DNA of 32,437 nt, taken from positions 1 to 32,437 of the forward strand of contig JARRPX010000035.1 in NCBI GenBank assembly GCA_037382465.1, in the 5' to 3' direction. Under the pieces are notes generated by a model. The model saw only the letters and a list, made by a program, of their open reading frames with translations. It was not told the origin of the DNA and searched no databases. Both the position numbers and the translations under genes were made by a program. Of this stretch, positions 7,081-19,100 are shown in pieces. The first letter of the stretch is position 1. Every line of letters begins with the position of its first letter. The DNA is from Anaerolineales bacterium. GTDB lineage: Bacteria > Chloroflexota > Anaerolineae > Anaerolineales > E44-bin32.

Positions 7081-7367
7081 GTTTCGATCCCAGCCTGATT
7101 TTTACGGACTGCATCGAGAACGGCACCGCGTCGCTGCTGCTAGACAGGCCTGCCCTTCCGGCTGAATTCTTCGATTTGAGCAGCGGACTTGCAGGTGAGC
7201 TGCTGCACAAACTGTCTGTTTATCACATGCGTATGGCAGCCGTAATACCCGATTTGACGGCTCACTTTGTGAATCTTCAGGCGTTTGCATCTGAAGTAAA
7301 TCGGGGAGGGCAGATTCGATTTTTTCCCACTCGTCGGGAAGCAATCGATTGGCTTGAGTATATCTGA
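7081..7367 (+). pseudogene. DUF4180 remnant lacking its N-terminus
   Basis: The frame from 7081 (just after a stop at 7078-7080) to TGA 7365-7367 encodes about 95 residues that match the C-terminal two thirds of DUF4180 proteins: a hydrophobic strand TASLLLD, ALPAEFFDLSSGLAGELL, a helix, then GGQIRFFPTRREAIDWLE. Family members are about 110-120 residues and begin with a strand-rich segment that is absent here. No ATG, GTG or SD occurs at the required place; the only internal start is a TTG at 7176. It is read as a truncated, probably dead gene. DUF4180 has no assigned function. The stretch 6974-7080 before it holds only a short GGCC...GGCC inverted repeat. Confidence 0.65.
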
Positions 7368-7480
7368 GCTGTGAAAGACCGGGTTGCTTTCGTATCAAGC
7401 CGGCAAATAAGAGAAACAACAAGCGTAAATTCAGCGCAAACAGTTGCTCCGCTTGAAGCACTCAAGGGAAGGATTACGTT

Positions 7481-7900
7481 ATGATTCTGATACCCACTAT
7501 CGTCCTTTGTGTCTTGTTTCTAACCCTGTCTTCCATTCACCTCTACTGGGTTTTCGGAGGTAGATGGGGCTGGAAAAGTGCGACTCCAACACAAGACGGT
7601 ATACCGCTGTTCGAACCTGGGAAGTTTCAAACTCTTTTAGTGGCGGTGGCTCTTTCAGCAGCCGCGTTCGTAACGCTTTGGCGAGGCTTGTATACGGACC
7701 TCGGTCCAATGTGGATACCTCACATCGGTATGTGGGTGATCACTGGGATTTTCACACTGCGGGTAATTGGTGATTTTCAGTATTGTGGTCTCTTCAAGAA
7801 AGTGCGGGACACTACCTTCGCCAGAAATGATTCACGAATCTATGTGCCGATATGCTTGGTGATCGCCGGATTTGCTATTTGGTTGGCAATCGGACCCTAG
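7481..7900 (+). CDS. DUF3995 family small membrane protein
   Basis: A 139-residue protein with four predicted membrane segments (about 3-24, 51-67, 80-96 and 119-137). The opening LTLSSIHLYWVFGGRWGWKSA and the later MWIPHIGMWVITGIFTLRVIGDF are typical of DUF3995 proteins. GGAAGG lies about 7 bases before the ATG at 7481. The length is normal for the family. Function is unknown. It stands between two damaged genes and has no operon partner. Confidence 0.75.
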   Translation: MILIPTIVLCVLFLTLSSIHLYWVFGGRWGWKSATPTQDGIPLFEPGKFQTLLVAVALSAAAFVTLWRGLYTDLGPMWIPHIGMWVITGIFTLRVIGDFQYCGLFKKVRDTTFARNDSRIYVPICLVIAGFAIWLAIGP

Positions 7901-7989
7901 GAAAATGGGGAGTCGAGCCACAAAGGTTTTCCGGCTAGGGAAGTCATCCTTGTGCAGCAAGTGCGCTCAGCCTAGCGGGAAAAACTGTC

Positions 7990-8503
7990 TCAATCCTTTG
8001 TCGCTCTCTCGACATTCGCTCGCCGCCAGAGCCACCAGACGACGAATGCCGTAAACATGATGATCAGCGCGGCGATGGCCACGGGCAGTACGACGGCCAG
8101 AATCGAAATCACCGTGGCCGTCACATCCTCGGCGACGCTCACCGGGACGTTGCCGACGCCGGCCGTCGTCGCCGTGACCGTCGGGCGGACGGCGGCCGAC
8201 TTGGCCACGTGCACGCTGCCCGAAACCAGGATGCCGGCGATGATCGCCAGCACGGGATGGGGTCTGGATGGCATCGTTGACGTGATTGACGGCGGGCACT
8301 TTATCCACGAAGAATTCGATCACCCCCAGAATCACCAACACGGCGATCGTCCACCAACTGGTGAGCGGTTCCCACGTTTCAGACAGCGTGATCCAATCCG
8401 TGAAGCGTGCCATCAGCGCCACGATCAACAGCGGCACGTACGCGTTCAGGCCTGCACTTGCCGAAAGGCCGAATGCCGCAAATAATCCCGCGATACTTTC
8501 CAC
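7990..8503 (-). pseudogene. DUF4126 membrane protein with internal deletion and frameshift
   Basis: Read on the complementary strand, the gene starts at GTG 8503 (GGAGGGG SD just upstream; TTG 8506 is an alternative). It gives the usual DUF4126 start: AAFGLSASAGLNAYVPLLIV, then VIEFFVDKVPAVNHVNDAIQT. The family continues in another frame from about 8264 with HPVLAIIAGILVSGSVHVAK, TVTATTAGVGN and a C-terminal hydrophobic hairpin, ending at TGA 7990-7992. Between the two parts, family members carry about 20 residues (an FxRPxxGA-type segment) that are absent. So about 60-65 bases are missing and the frame is lost; the uncorrected product would be garbled after residue 80. The role of DUF4126 is unknown. 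Either decay or an assembly gap. Confidence 0.75.
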
Positions 8504-8609
8504 CAACTTCCCCTCCGCTTCTCGAGCAACATCCGATTCGAGTCAATCGATACTGCTTATACCACACATTTCTCGTGCCGCGAATCCCGTACGGCGAGAA
8601 TGGAAACGC

Positions 8610-9434
8610 TTAAAAATGAAAACCCGCCCATGTTCCCGTTAACGTGTAGCGAAGCAAATCGATGGCTCCGATCTGGATCACGGCCAGCGTCAATCCGATC
8701 ACAATGGGCGTGAATAAATCCCGCCAGCGTTCGGCTCGATTTTCCCGGCGCGAGACAGCCAACACGACCGATGTGTAAACGATCGTCAATATGAGGAACG
8801 CGGACAGCGTGCTGGCGACCGCCAGCGGATAGAGAACCAACGGATTTCCATCGAGAACGAAAGCCACAAGGATGGCGGCGATAAGCAGCAGCAACCCCAA
8901 ATCCTTGAACGAACGCAGCACCGGCTCGTTTTGGGCATCCTTCCAGGAAAACTGGCTGAAAGCCGGGTACACCAGAGTCGCCAGAGAGATTCCCACCAAT
9001 GTGCCCGTGATCAAGCGCAGCATGTTGCTCGGATGGTAAACGCCGGAGGCCATCGGCAGGAGCTGCAAGTACGAATTGAGCCCGTCGACGGCCCAGATGG
9101 CGGCGAAGCAAATGAGGGCCGCAGATACAGCCTTATCGGGATAACGGCCCGCTTTCGTCCGGCGGGTGATATAAAAACCGAGGCCGATCAGCACACCGAG
9201 ATACATTCCTGTGCAGCGTGCGCAGAGCGGCATCTGCCGCGTGCCGAGTTGGAAAGAGCGCAGGTCGATGCGATGGCACAATGCATATCCGACAGCGTCC
9301 GCTTTCCCCAGCAAGCCGTCTGGCGTGTATAGAAGCCACGTTACAAACACGATGATGGCGATCAATACGGCAAACGTTCGAGGGACGAAGGCACGTTTTG
9401 GCCGCTCCGGAACCCCTTCGCTCGAGGTGTACAT
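8610..9434 (-). CDS. DUF2085 family membrane protein
   Basis: A 274-residue protein from ATG 9434. It has the DUF2085 signature: CHRIDLRSF (C53-F61) followed by MPLCARCTGMYLG with a CxxC pair at 71 and 74, placed between membrane segments. About seven hydrophobic helices follow (for example LLLLIAAILVAFVL and ILTIVYTSVVLAV), longer than the minimal family core. The ATG at 9434 is preferred over an upstream in-frame start at 9488 because a perfect TATAAT lies exactly where transcription would begin at the ATG. The Cys/His cluster suggests metal or redox chemistry at the membrane, but no function is established. Confidence 0.78.
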   Translation of the reverse strand: MYTSSEGVPERPKRAFVPRTFAVLIAIIVFVTWLLYTPDGLLGKADAVGYALCHRIDLRSFQLGTRQMPLCARCTGMYLGVLIGLGFYITRRTKAGRYPDKAVSAALICFAAIWAVDGLNSYLQLLPMASGVYHPSNMLRLITGTLVGISLATLVYPAFSQFSWKDAQNEPVLRSFKDLGLLLLIAAILVAFVLDGNPLVLYPLAVASTLSAFLILTIVYTSVVLAVSRRENRAERWRDLFTPIVIGLTLAVIQIGAIDLLRYTLTGTWAGFHF

Positions 9435-9440
9435 GCCGTC

Positions 9441-9446
9441 ATTATA
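9441..9446 (-). promoter_or_regulatory. -10 box directly before the DUF2085 start (possible leaderless mRNA)
   Basis: On the complementary strand a perfect TATAAT ends 7 bases before the ATG at 9434, so the transcript could begin at the A of the start codon. No good -35 hexamer and no SD are seen. Confidence 0.45.
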
Positions 9447-9520
9447 GCGGAATCTCACTGAGACGATGGAAAATGCTCCGCGAAGCAATCATTGCCCTCG
9501 ATCCAACAGGATACGATTCC

Positions 9521-9550
9521 TTGACGGTGCGAGTGCGGGACGGTTATAAT
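9521..9550 (+). promoter_or_regulatory. Promoter of tRNA-Asn
   Basis: TTGACG (9521-9526), an 18-base spacer and a perfect TATAAT (9545-9550). The expected start is about 5 bases before the tRNA. Confidence 0.8.
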
Positions 9551-9561
9551 GCCACCTGCTT

Positions 9562-9634
9562 TCCTCGGTAGCTCAATCGGCAGAGCGGGCGGCTGTTAAC
9601 CGCTAGGTTGTAGGTTCGAGTCCTACCCGAGGAG
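9562..9634 (+). tRNA. tRNA-Asn (GTT)
   Basis: All cloverleaf parts are present in 73 bases. The acceptor stem is TCCTCGG with CCGAGGA, followed by discriminator G. The D arm is GCTC...GAGC, the anticodon arm is GGCGG-CTGTTAA-CCGCT, which gives anticodon GTT (Asn), and the T arm is GTAGG-TTCGAGT-CCTAC. CCA is not encoded. The gene is single, with its own promoter and probable terminator. There is no sign of an integrated element at its 3' end. Confidence 0.95.
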
Positions 9635-9648
9635 CCTGATGCCTCACG

Positions 9649-9686
9649 AGCACTCATGCGCAAGCGCAGCGGGTGCTTTATGTTTT
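9649..9686 (+). terminator. Probable terminator after tRNA-Asn
   Basis: AGCACTC (9649-9655) pairs with GGGTGCT (9671-9677, one G-U pair). An inner TGCGC/GCGCA arm is possible, and the tail TTTATGTTTT is T-rich. It lies 15 bases past the tRNA. Confidence 0.6.
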
Positions 9687-9783
9687 AAGGACGATTCGGC
9701 ACACGGATTACACCTTGCACCCGACAAAGATGCGATATGATTAGGCTTAGACCGATCCTTTTTGGAAAGGGGTACTCGCCCAT

Positions 9784-10101
9784 ATGAATCTCCTGAAAAA
9801 GATAGGCGACTTGTTTGTGCGTTCAGAGGACGACCAGGGGCTTTGGATCTACGTTCGTTGTAGTCGCTGCGGGGAAAAATTGAAGACACGCGTCGATTTA
9901 ATGACCGACCTGACTGTGCGCTACGGTGAGGGCGGCAGCGAGGACGCCTACTTCACTCGCAAAACGCTCATCGGCAGCGATTTGTGCTTCCAACCCATCG
10001 AAGCGACGCTCACTTTCGATCTCCGGCGTCAACTGCTCGACAAGCAAATCACGGGGGGAGAATTCATAACGAAGGAGGAATTCGACGCGGAGGAGGAATA
10101 G
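9784..10101 (+). CDS. Small conserved-type hypothetical protein with a CxxC pair
   Basis: A 105-residue soluble protein starting MNLLKKIGDLFVRSEDD, with an SD-like GGAAAGGGG upstream. It has one CSRCG knuckle (C26, C29) flanked by beta-type sequence (GLWIYVRCSRCGEKLKTRVDL) and a later lone Cys (SDLCFQP). The end is strongly acidic (KEEFDAEEE). The arrangement resembles half of a zinc ribbon, with possible metal ligands completed by a second chain or the later Cys. I do not recognise a named family. It runs convergently into the glucan synthase gene with 37 bases between stops and no obvious terminator. Confidence 0.6.
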   Translation: MNLLKKIGDLFVRSEDDQGLWIYVRCSRCGEKLKTRVDLMTDLTVRYGEGGSEDAYFTRKTLIGSDLCFQPIEATLTFDLRRQLLDKQITGGEFITKEEFDAEEE

Positions 10102-10138
10102 ACGTGCTTCCGCTGAGTTCAAAGGTTACACCGCACGG

Positions 10139-13100
10139 TCAATCGTCACCCGATTCAACCGGTTCCGCCGAATCTTCCTGCTTTTTGGATTTCGTATCTT
10201 CTCGAACCCCCATCCGTACGACCACCTTATGTTTCACGGCGTTGCCATCCAGGGGCAGCTCGAGCTTGTCCAGGCGTCTGCCGTCCATCTCGATCCACGC
10301 CACTCCCCGGCCGACGTGATCCGGATTCTCGACCTTCAGTTCATAGACCGCATCGCGGTGCGAATAACGGATGTTGAAATCGTCCCACGCGGCAGGGATG
10401 ACGGGATCCACGCGCAGCACGTCCCCCCGAACCTTCAAGCCCAGAATTTCTTCGACCCAGGCCCGGTACATCCAGCCGGCCGAACCGGTATACCAGGTCC
10501 AGCCCCCTTTCCCTACTTTGCCGGCGAGATTATAGACATCCGCCGCAATCACGTACGGCTCGACCGTATAACGGTCAACGTCCTGCGGTTCGCGGGTGTG
10601 CTCGATGGGATTCAGCATGCGCAAAATCTGCGCCGCGCGTTTACCGTCCCCCATGCGCGCGTACGCGATCGCCAACCAGACGGCAGCGTGGGTGTATTGT
10701 CCCCCATTCTCGCGAACACCGGGTGGATAGCCTGCGATGTATCCGGGATTGTGCGCGGATTTATCGAAGGGCGGTGTAAACAACAATACCAGGCGATCCT
10801 TTTCGCGCACCAATTGCTCCCACACCGATTCGAGTGCCGTCTTCGAACGATCCGGATCTGCGGCCCCACAAATAAGCGCCCATGACTGGGGCAGAGAATC
10901 GATGCGCGCCTCAACGTTTCTCGCCGAGCCAAGCGGTGTACCGTCGTCGTAAGTCGCTCGTTGGTACCAGGCGCCATCCCAGGCTTCCTTCTCGACATGT
11001 TCCGCAAGCCTGCTTGCGCGCTTACGGAAATCCGCCGCATCATCCTGCCGGCCGGTTTCTTCCGCCAGATCGGCAAAACCATCCAGGATATCGATCAGGA
11101 ACCAGGCCAACCAGACGCTCTCGCCTTTCCCCTCGACGCCCACCCGATTCAGTCCATCGTTCCAATCCCCCGTCCCGATCAACGGTAATCCATGCGGACC
11201 GCTGGTCGCACCGAGCTCGATCGCACGGCGGCAGTGCTCGTAGAGGGAGGCGCGTTCCGAACTCACCTCTGGAACGAGATAGATTTCATGCTCGTCTTCC
11301 TGCAGCTTTCGCCCGTTCAGGAAGGGCAGCTGCTCTTCGAGGATGTCGAAATCCCCCGTGACCCGAACGTAGTGATTGACGACGTAGGGCAGCCAGAGCA
11401 GATCGTCTGAAATCCGCGTGCGAACTCCCGCACCGCTTGCAGGATGCCACCAGTGCTGAACGTCTCCCGCCTTGAACTGACGCCTTGCTGCGCGCAGAAT
11501 GTGTTTGCGGGCGAACTGCGGAGCAGCGTGGAGTATTGCCATCACGTCCTGTAATTGATCACGAAAGCCGAAAGCCCCACCGGACTGGTAGAACGCCGAG
11601 CGAGCGAAGATTCGGCAGCTCAGTGTCTGATAAAGCAGCCAGCGGTTGAGCAGGAATTCCACGGAAAGCTCCGGATGGCTGACCTGCACACGCCCAAGGA
11701 ATTTATCCCACCAGCCGCTCGTTTCGTGCAGGGCTTCATCAACACGCGTGTTCTCCCGAAAATGGCGGATAATACGGCTGGCATCCTCCAGCGAATCCGC
11801 CGAACCCAGCATGACGTTTATTTCGTCGCGCTGGCCGGGTTCCAATTCGATCATGACACGCATCGCACCACAGGGATCCAGGCCCGCTCCTACCCGCTTC
11901 GACAACTGTGAGCGGTGCATGGCAGCCGGATTGGCGAGACACTGGTTCCGCCCTACGAACGCCGTGCGATCGGCGGTATAGTCGTCAGCCGCAGGACTCA
12001 TGGCGATGAAAGCCACGCGATCGGCATAATCCGGGTGGTAATGGTTGTAAGCCATCAAGGCATTTGTGTCTTCGTCCCATTTGGTGATGACGTGCATCTG
12101 ATTTTCTTCACGCACTTCGCCGAGGACCAAATCGGCATAGAAAGTCACGCTGAGGTGGCGCGTTTGCGTCGAATCGTTGTGCAGCCGCAGCCGCTGAATA
12201 CGTACCGGTTCACCACCTTTATCGCTCATGGGCACAAACGTGACCAACTCTTGCTCGATGGCATGGCTGTTGTGTTCGAACACGCTGTAGCCAGCGCCGT
12301 GGCGGGCGCGGTAGGCATCCAATTCGCGAACGGGCTTCGGCGTCGGCGTCCAGAAGGTGCCGCTATCCTCGTCCCTGATGTAGAGGGCATCTGAGGCGGG
12401 ATCGCAAACGGCATCGTTCGACCAGCCGGTCAAACGATTCTGCTGACTGTTGCCGTACCAGACGAAACCCGAACCGCTTTCGGAGATCAAGGCGCCGAAT
12501 TCCGGATTGGCCAACACGTTCACCCATGGTGCGGGCGTATTATCCTCCGGACCCAGATAAACGGCATACTCATGACCGTCGGGCGTGAATCCGCCAAGGC
12601 CGTTGAAGTACGGCAATTCCATAAATGGAAGCGGAGCGGAAGGTTCCTCCTGGATTTTCCGCGGCAGCAATTCGGTCGGTAAATCCGGCGACTCACGGGA
12701 AACGCCGAGCTGCTGCGAAAGCGGTCCGCGTGCTGCCACCATGGCCACTCTGGCCGCGGAAAGGATCAAGGTGAGATGGTCTTCCGGAATCTGGTCCACA
12801 CTGCGCAGATAGACCCCACCGGGCTGATCGACGGCGGTATAGATCGAGTTCGTCTCGATCAAATTCTCCAGTCGCTCGTTCAGCGGTTTTTCGTAGCTGC
12901 TGGCCTCTTCGTTGAGAATGATCAGATCGGACTTCAGGCCGTGTTGGCGCCAGAAAGTATGCGCCTGCAGCATTTGACGCACCGTACTCAGATCCCGCGC
13001 CTCACCGACGCTCACAACTGCGATGGGAAGATCTCCCGAGATGCCGTACGGCCACAAGCCCGACTGGCCCAGATGATTCTGTTCCAGCCGTTCGGGCGGC

Positions 13101-16100
13101 GGCCGCAGCCAGGCGTCCGGGTAAAGCATGGCGCTGGCCAACTGCTGGAAACGACGGGCGTCGTCCGGTTGTATGCGCAGCAAGCGCAGTTCGAGTTGGG
13201 CGTGAACCCAGGCCATCTCCAGGCTGCGCGTGATGGCGCGTGGGTCGCCGTATTTTTCCATCAACCGCACGGCCTGATCGCGTTCGTTCGAAGCAGCCAG
13301 CAGCATGGAGACGGAGAGGCGCTGTCGAGGCCGTATCGTCACCAACTTGCGAATGCTCAGAATGGGATCGAGAACGAAACCTTTGCTGTTACTCAGATTG
13401 CCTTCTAATGCGATTGGATTTTCCGGGGAACGCCCGCGGCCGATGAAGCGAGAACGGTCGGTTTCGAACTGCATCGGGCTCGATTCCCCGTTTTCAAGTG
13501 TGAGGCGGTGAGCGACGAAGATCGGTGTATCTTCTGGATCCCGCAGCCGGCGGAAGGCAAGCAGACCGTCGACCTGCGGCAACGACTCCGTCTGAATGAA
13601 CATCTTATTAAACGCAGGATGCTGCCGGTCGGCGTCGTGCGGCGCCATGGATAATTCGACGTAGCTGGTGATCTCGATCCGCCGGGCTCGGCTCGAGCGG
13701 TTGATGAAGGTCATGCGCCGGATTTCGACGTCATCCTCCGGCGAGACAACGATCTCGGTTTCTGTGTCGATGCCGTTGTCTCTGCGCCGGAACTCGGCGC
13801 GATCGATCGCCATATTAATGGAATAGTTATCCGGCTCCCCTCCGACCGGCTGATAGGTGTTGGACCAGATGCGCCCGTTATCGACGTCGCGGAGATAACA
13901 GAAGCTGCCCCACGCATCGCGTGTGGTATCGGCCCGCCAGCGAGTGAGTTCAAAATCCTTCCACTGGCTGTAGCCGCCGCCGGCGTTGGTGATCATCAAG
14001 CCCATGTTGCCGTTGGACAGTAGATGGGTCCTCGGCGTCGGGGTCTGGGCGGTGTCGAATTTGCTCACGGAAGGCGCCATTTCTACCGTCGTCGCACGCG
14101 TCGTCGGGCGTTCGCGAGTGGAGACTTCGTAAACCGGTGGCGCGACGGGGATGCGCTCGTACAACAATGGTTCGGTAGCCTGTACGCGCCGATCCTCATG
14201 GAAGCGCCGCTGCATGCTGTAATCGTGGAGTAGATTCACCATGGCCAGAAAACCCATCGCCTGGTGGTGGGCCATGTACGCCCGTACCAGGATTCCGCGT
14301 TCGCCCTCGCGCTTGCGCTGACGGGTGAAATCGATCGACTCGTAAAACCCGTAGCGGCTCTGCAGCCCTTCACCCGCCAGACGACGTAAATTCTGCGCCG
14401 CTTGATCCGGCTCCACCATCAATGCCAGCATGGAGGCGTAAGGTGCGACAACCAGGTCCTCCTCCAGGCCGCGCTTCAACCCCAATCCGGGTACACCAAA
14501 CGCCTTGTATTGGTACGTCTTGTTGACATCAAGATCGCCGTATGCGGATTCGGAGATCCCCCAGGGGATGTTGCGTTGATCCGCATACTGGCGCTGCAGT
14601 TCCACGGCCTCGTGCGTGGCGAGGTCCAACAGGGAATTGCTGTACGTACGCTGCAAGAGCAGGGGCATCAGATATTCAAACATCGTGCCGGTCCAGCTGA
14701 GCAGCAGTCTATGATTTCCGACGGAACCGTAAGGGCGATTGAGCGCAAGCCAATGTTCGCTGGGAACGTCCCCGCGCGCGATGGCGACGAAGCTTCCCAG
14801 ACGCGATTCACTGGCCAACAAGTCGTAATAGGACCCATCACGACGCTGGTTGCTTACGTTGTAGCCGATGGTAAATAGGCGGCGGTCGGGATCGTACAGG
14901 AAGCGCATATTCATGTTGCGGGCCAGCACTCGAACGGTATCGAGCAGATCTTCCCCCTGCCCCAGAATTTCTCCCGCGAACCAACGCGCCTCAGAGAAAG
15001 CATCACGCAAACGTTCGATCCATTCCGTGAGCGATGGCGGCAGCGAGTCATCGGATTGAATGGAAGCCTCGATGGCCTGCATCACGGGCACGGCGCCGGC
15101 GGCTAAATCTCGCAGCGAAGGAGCTTCACGAAGCGCGTGCCGACGGGCATCCAACGTTCCTGCACCCAACGGCGCGAGGACTTCCTCCGCTTCGGTCGTT
15201 AAAATCTCCGCCCATTTCATGTAGCGATCCACGGTGTGAATCCATTGGGAGATCTGCCGCTCCAATTTGCCCGCCCAGTATGCCGCTTCGTCGCCTGTTC
15301 CGGCGCTGCGGCGCAGACCGTAGGACAACGCAATCGACAGACCGCTGGCATGGCGAACGGTGCGGATGAGCTCTTCGAGATTGCCCGGCGATGATTCCAA
15401 CGTCTGCGCCAGTTTGTTGAAGGTCTGCATATGAGGATCGTCCGAACGCGTGGACGTTAAGACGTCCTTTAAAATATCGAGCGTGTCCCACGCGCCGTGC
15501 AGGATCACGGGATCGAGCAAAGGCGCATCCAACAATTCCCCGATTCCAATCTCCAGCGTCCACAAGCATCCCAAGAGGTTTCCGCTGTCGACCGTGGAGA
15601 CATAGCGTGGTTCCAACGGTTCCAGTGTCTCGATGTTGTACCAGTTCAATAAATGACCCTCATATTTCTCGAGTCGATCCAGGGTCTTCATCGTGGCGTT
15701 TACTTGTTTTATGACGCTGTCTGCATTGAGATAGCCGCAGTCGTTGGCGCCCAGGGCGGACAGCACCCATAGTCCGATGTTGGTCGGACTCGTGCGATCG
15801 GCAACTTGATTCTGGTGAGAGACCTGAAAGTTATCCGGCGGCAGCCAGTTTGTCTTTTCGGTGACGAAATCTTCGAAGTACGCCCAGGTGCGTCGCGTCC
15901 ATTTGCGTATCCTGCGGCGCGTTCGTCTGGAAAGCTGCTGTTGAGGCGTTTCTTGATCCGGTCCTTGATTCAGCCGCCAACCAATCCAGGGACTGACGAA
16001 CCACAGGATGAGGAAAGGAATGGCGGCAAACAGACTCATTGGCTGGACCAGCCAAACCAGAATGCCGAATACGATGGAAAACAAGCTGACGATACCGAGC

Positions 16101-19100
16101 GTGTTGGAGAAGGATCGTGCCTGATCGGTCGTGGACCATCCCGTCATCTGTGCCGTCGTCCATTCCAGGAAATTATGATGACTCACAAGCCGGCGGTACC
16201 AAACCCTGAGAATCGCATCCAGAGCTAAACCCGTCTGATGAGGGATCAAGGCCGCCTCAACAAACGAACGCCGGATGCCGTGCCACACTTCTTGCAGTGT
16301 AAAATTTGTCGATCCATGCGACGTCGTCATCCAGGTCACAGGCTGTACCAGTGGTTGGAACAGCATCAGACCGCCGACGAGCAGGCTGGACACGCCACCC
16401 ATTGCCGGAGAAATCAGCCACGCACCCAGCAGGTAGAGCATTAACGACACCGGCACCAAGCTGCGGCGGAGATTGTCAAACACTTTCCAGCGATTAAGGA
16501 TAGACAGTGGGTTGGGTACGCGCTTGCCGCTTCCGGAGGGTGCCCGGGGCAGGATCCAATCTGCAATTTGCCAATCCCCCCGAATCCAGCGATGCTGACG
16601 CCGCGCGTAGCTCATGTAATCGCTGGGAAAATCATCATACAGCTCGATGTCGCTCGCATAACCCACACGGACGTGTGCGCCTTCGATCAGATCGTGGCTG
16701 AGGATGCGTTCCTCGGGTAAACGGTCTTTCATGATCCGATTGAAGAAACGCGGATCGTAAATCCCCTTTCCGACATAAGATCCTTCGGAAGCAAGGTCTT
16801 GATACACATCCGAAACCGCTTTGGTGTACGGATCGGTCCCGATCGGATCGGTGAAGAGGCGTGTGAAAATCGTAGCTGTAGAGCTGGGCAGCGCCGTGCT
16901 GACTCGAGGTTGGATGATGCCGTATCCGTCAACCCGCAGTGGATTCTCGGTAACGACCGTTGGCCGATTGAGGGGATGGGCGATGGTTTCGATCAAACGA
17001 CGGGCGGTGTCCCGCGGCAGCTGCGTATCGCTGTCCAGGGTGATGACGAAACGCACGTTGGTCATTGCTTCCGCCCGACCGACGCGTACGATGTCCTCCA
17101 GTTCCTCGCCGTCGATCAGACGGTTGAGCAGTTGCAGTTTTCCGCGTTTACGTTCCTTGCCAATGAATTTACCTTCCGATTCACACCAGGTCCGTTCGCG
17201 GTGGAAAAGGTAGAAGCGTCCCGTGCCATGACGCCGGTTCAACGCCTCGATGCCGGCCACGGCTCTTCCGAGCAAGACCTCATCCTGCTTGGTCGTCGAC
17301 GCGTCGGCGTCCATGAAATCACCGAACAGCCCGAACAACAGGTTCGGATGTGGATTGGCGAGATAGCGTATCTCCAGTTTGTCGATCTCCTCATCGACCG
17401 TGCTTTCGTCCACCCACAATAAAGGCACGACCACGAGCGTACGGAATTCATCCGGTATGCCTTCCTCTTCGAAAGACATCTTCGGCAAGGCGATCGGTGT
17501 CAACAGCCGCGTGAAGCAGTAATTCACGATCTGGATTGCCAGTTGACTGGCCGGTAGTACGCTCAACAGCCCACCGAGGATGAGCCAGCCGCTGTGTTCT
17601 CCGACCACGTAACTCAGCGCGACAGCGATCCCGACCAACACGATATTGGCCAGTCCCACCGCACCCAGGTACAAGACCGTGTGGTTGCGTTTTATCCAAT
17701 CCAGAAACCGCTTGCCTAGTTTCTCCCGTCCGCCCAATTCACTAATGAAACTTTTCCGTCCCGAGCCGATGAGATAGGTGCCTACGTGATTTCGCCGGAA
17801 ATCTGCAGCGGCCGTTTCGACCTTGTTCGAAGCAGCCTCAATGGCGAGTTCCGCAACTTCGGTTTCGGGGATTTTCGATCCTCGGGCGATTTGCTCGACG
17901 GCGCGGCGGTAACGGTCACGCGTGTCGAAATCCATGTGGGGGTACACACCGGCGGGGTCACGGCGCAGAATTTCTTCCGTACGGCTGTGGCGCTCGAATA
18001 TTTCACGCCAATCCAGAAGCGAGAGTTGGCGTAGGCTGGTAATGGCGTTGCCGATCGAAATCTGCATCGCCGCCTGACGGGCCTGCTCGCGGCGGTTGAT
18101 CTCGCCCAACTCGGTCTGCAAACTGCGTTCCAACCAGCTTCGCACCGGCACGAGTGCCGCCTGCTCGTCGTACAGATGGCCGATCAACTGCGTGGCGAAA
18201 AAGGCGCTCGGTTCGGGTTGTTCTTTGGCCAATTCGGCGAGAACATTGAAGAGCTGGCTGGCATCACGGCGGGCGGTGGTCAGCAAGCGGTTGGCCCAGA
18301 AATCGGCCTGGACTGCCTCATGGAAACGCCGCAGCACCTGCAGCGCCAGTTCTCGCAAACGGTCGATGATGGTGATGCGCAGCATCATCGGCAGCGCCCA
18401 CAATTCCCCGATGCTTAGCAGAGAAACGGACTGGTAGGCCTGCAGGAAATCACCGATGTTGCTGCGGTCCAGGCGGGCATCCGTGTGGAGCACCAGATCG
18501 CTGGCCAAACCATAGACCCGCGGATCGCCTCGCTGCGGGCCGCTGCTCAAGATCGGCAGTTCCTCGTAGAAGCGCCGCGGCAAGTTGAGGCCTACATCGC
18601 GGATGTGACTCTGCATGATGTACGCGTTGTCCAACAACCATTCTGCCGAAGCAGTGATGCTTTGCTCGAGCCGCTCGTACTGCGCCAGGTCGTCGCACAC
18701 CTGCTGCAGCGTCTGACCGGATTGGATGATACGCGCCAGCAGGGCCGCGCCGCGCCCCCGTGAAGGCGGGCCGATCGTGTGCGTGGCCGCCAGCCGTCGG
18801 GCGTGATCTTGTATCTGCACCGGTGAGAGTGGGACCACCGCAGGGAACTCTCCGGGCTGGATTAAGGAACTCGTCTTCAGGGCAAAGATCGCAGGCTGCA
18901 TCTCCACAACCCTGCGCAGAATGGGAATCGCCCAAGCCAGCGATTCAGGCTCCGCCCGCAGCAGGATCAGCGACTCTTCCGTGACCAGCCATCGCGCGCA
19001 ACGTTCCTGCATCTTGCTTTCCACACCCAGGTCCAGCCACCGGGCGATCAAAGCGCCGAAAAGGCCCAACAGCAGCACCAGTATGCCGGTCGACAAATAT

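Noticed and set aside
8557-9111. Long open frame on the same strand as DUF2085
   Set aside because: It overlaps the DUF2085 gene, which has family motifs and membrane helices. This frame has neither.
9635-9700. Possible attachment site at the tRNA-Asn 3' end
   Set aside because: No integrase gene and no second copy of the tRNA 3' end in the window.
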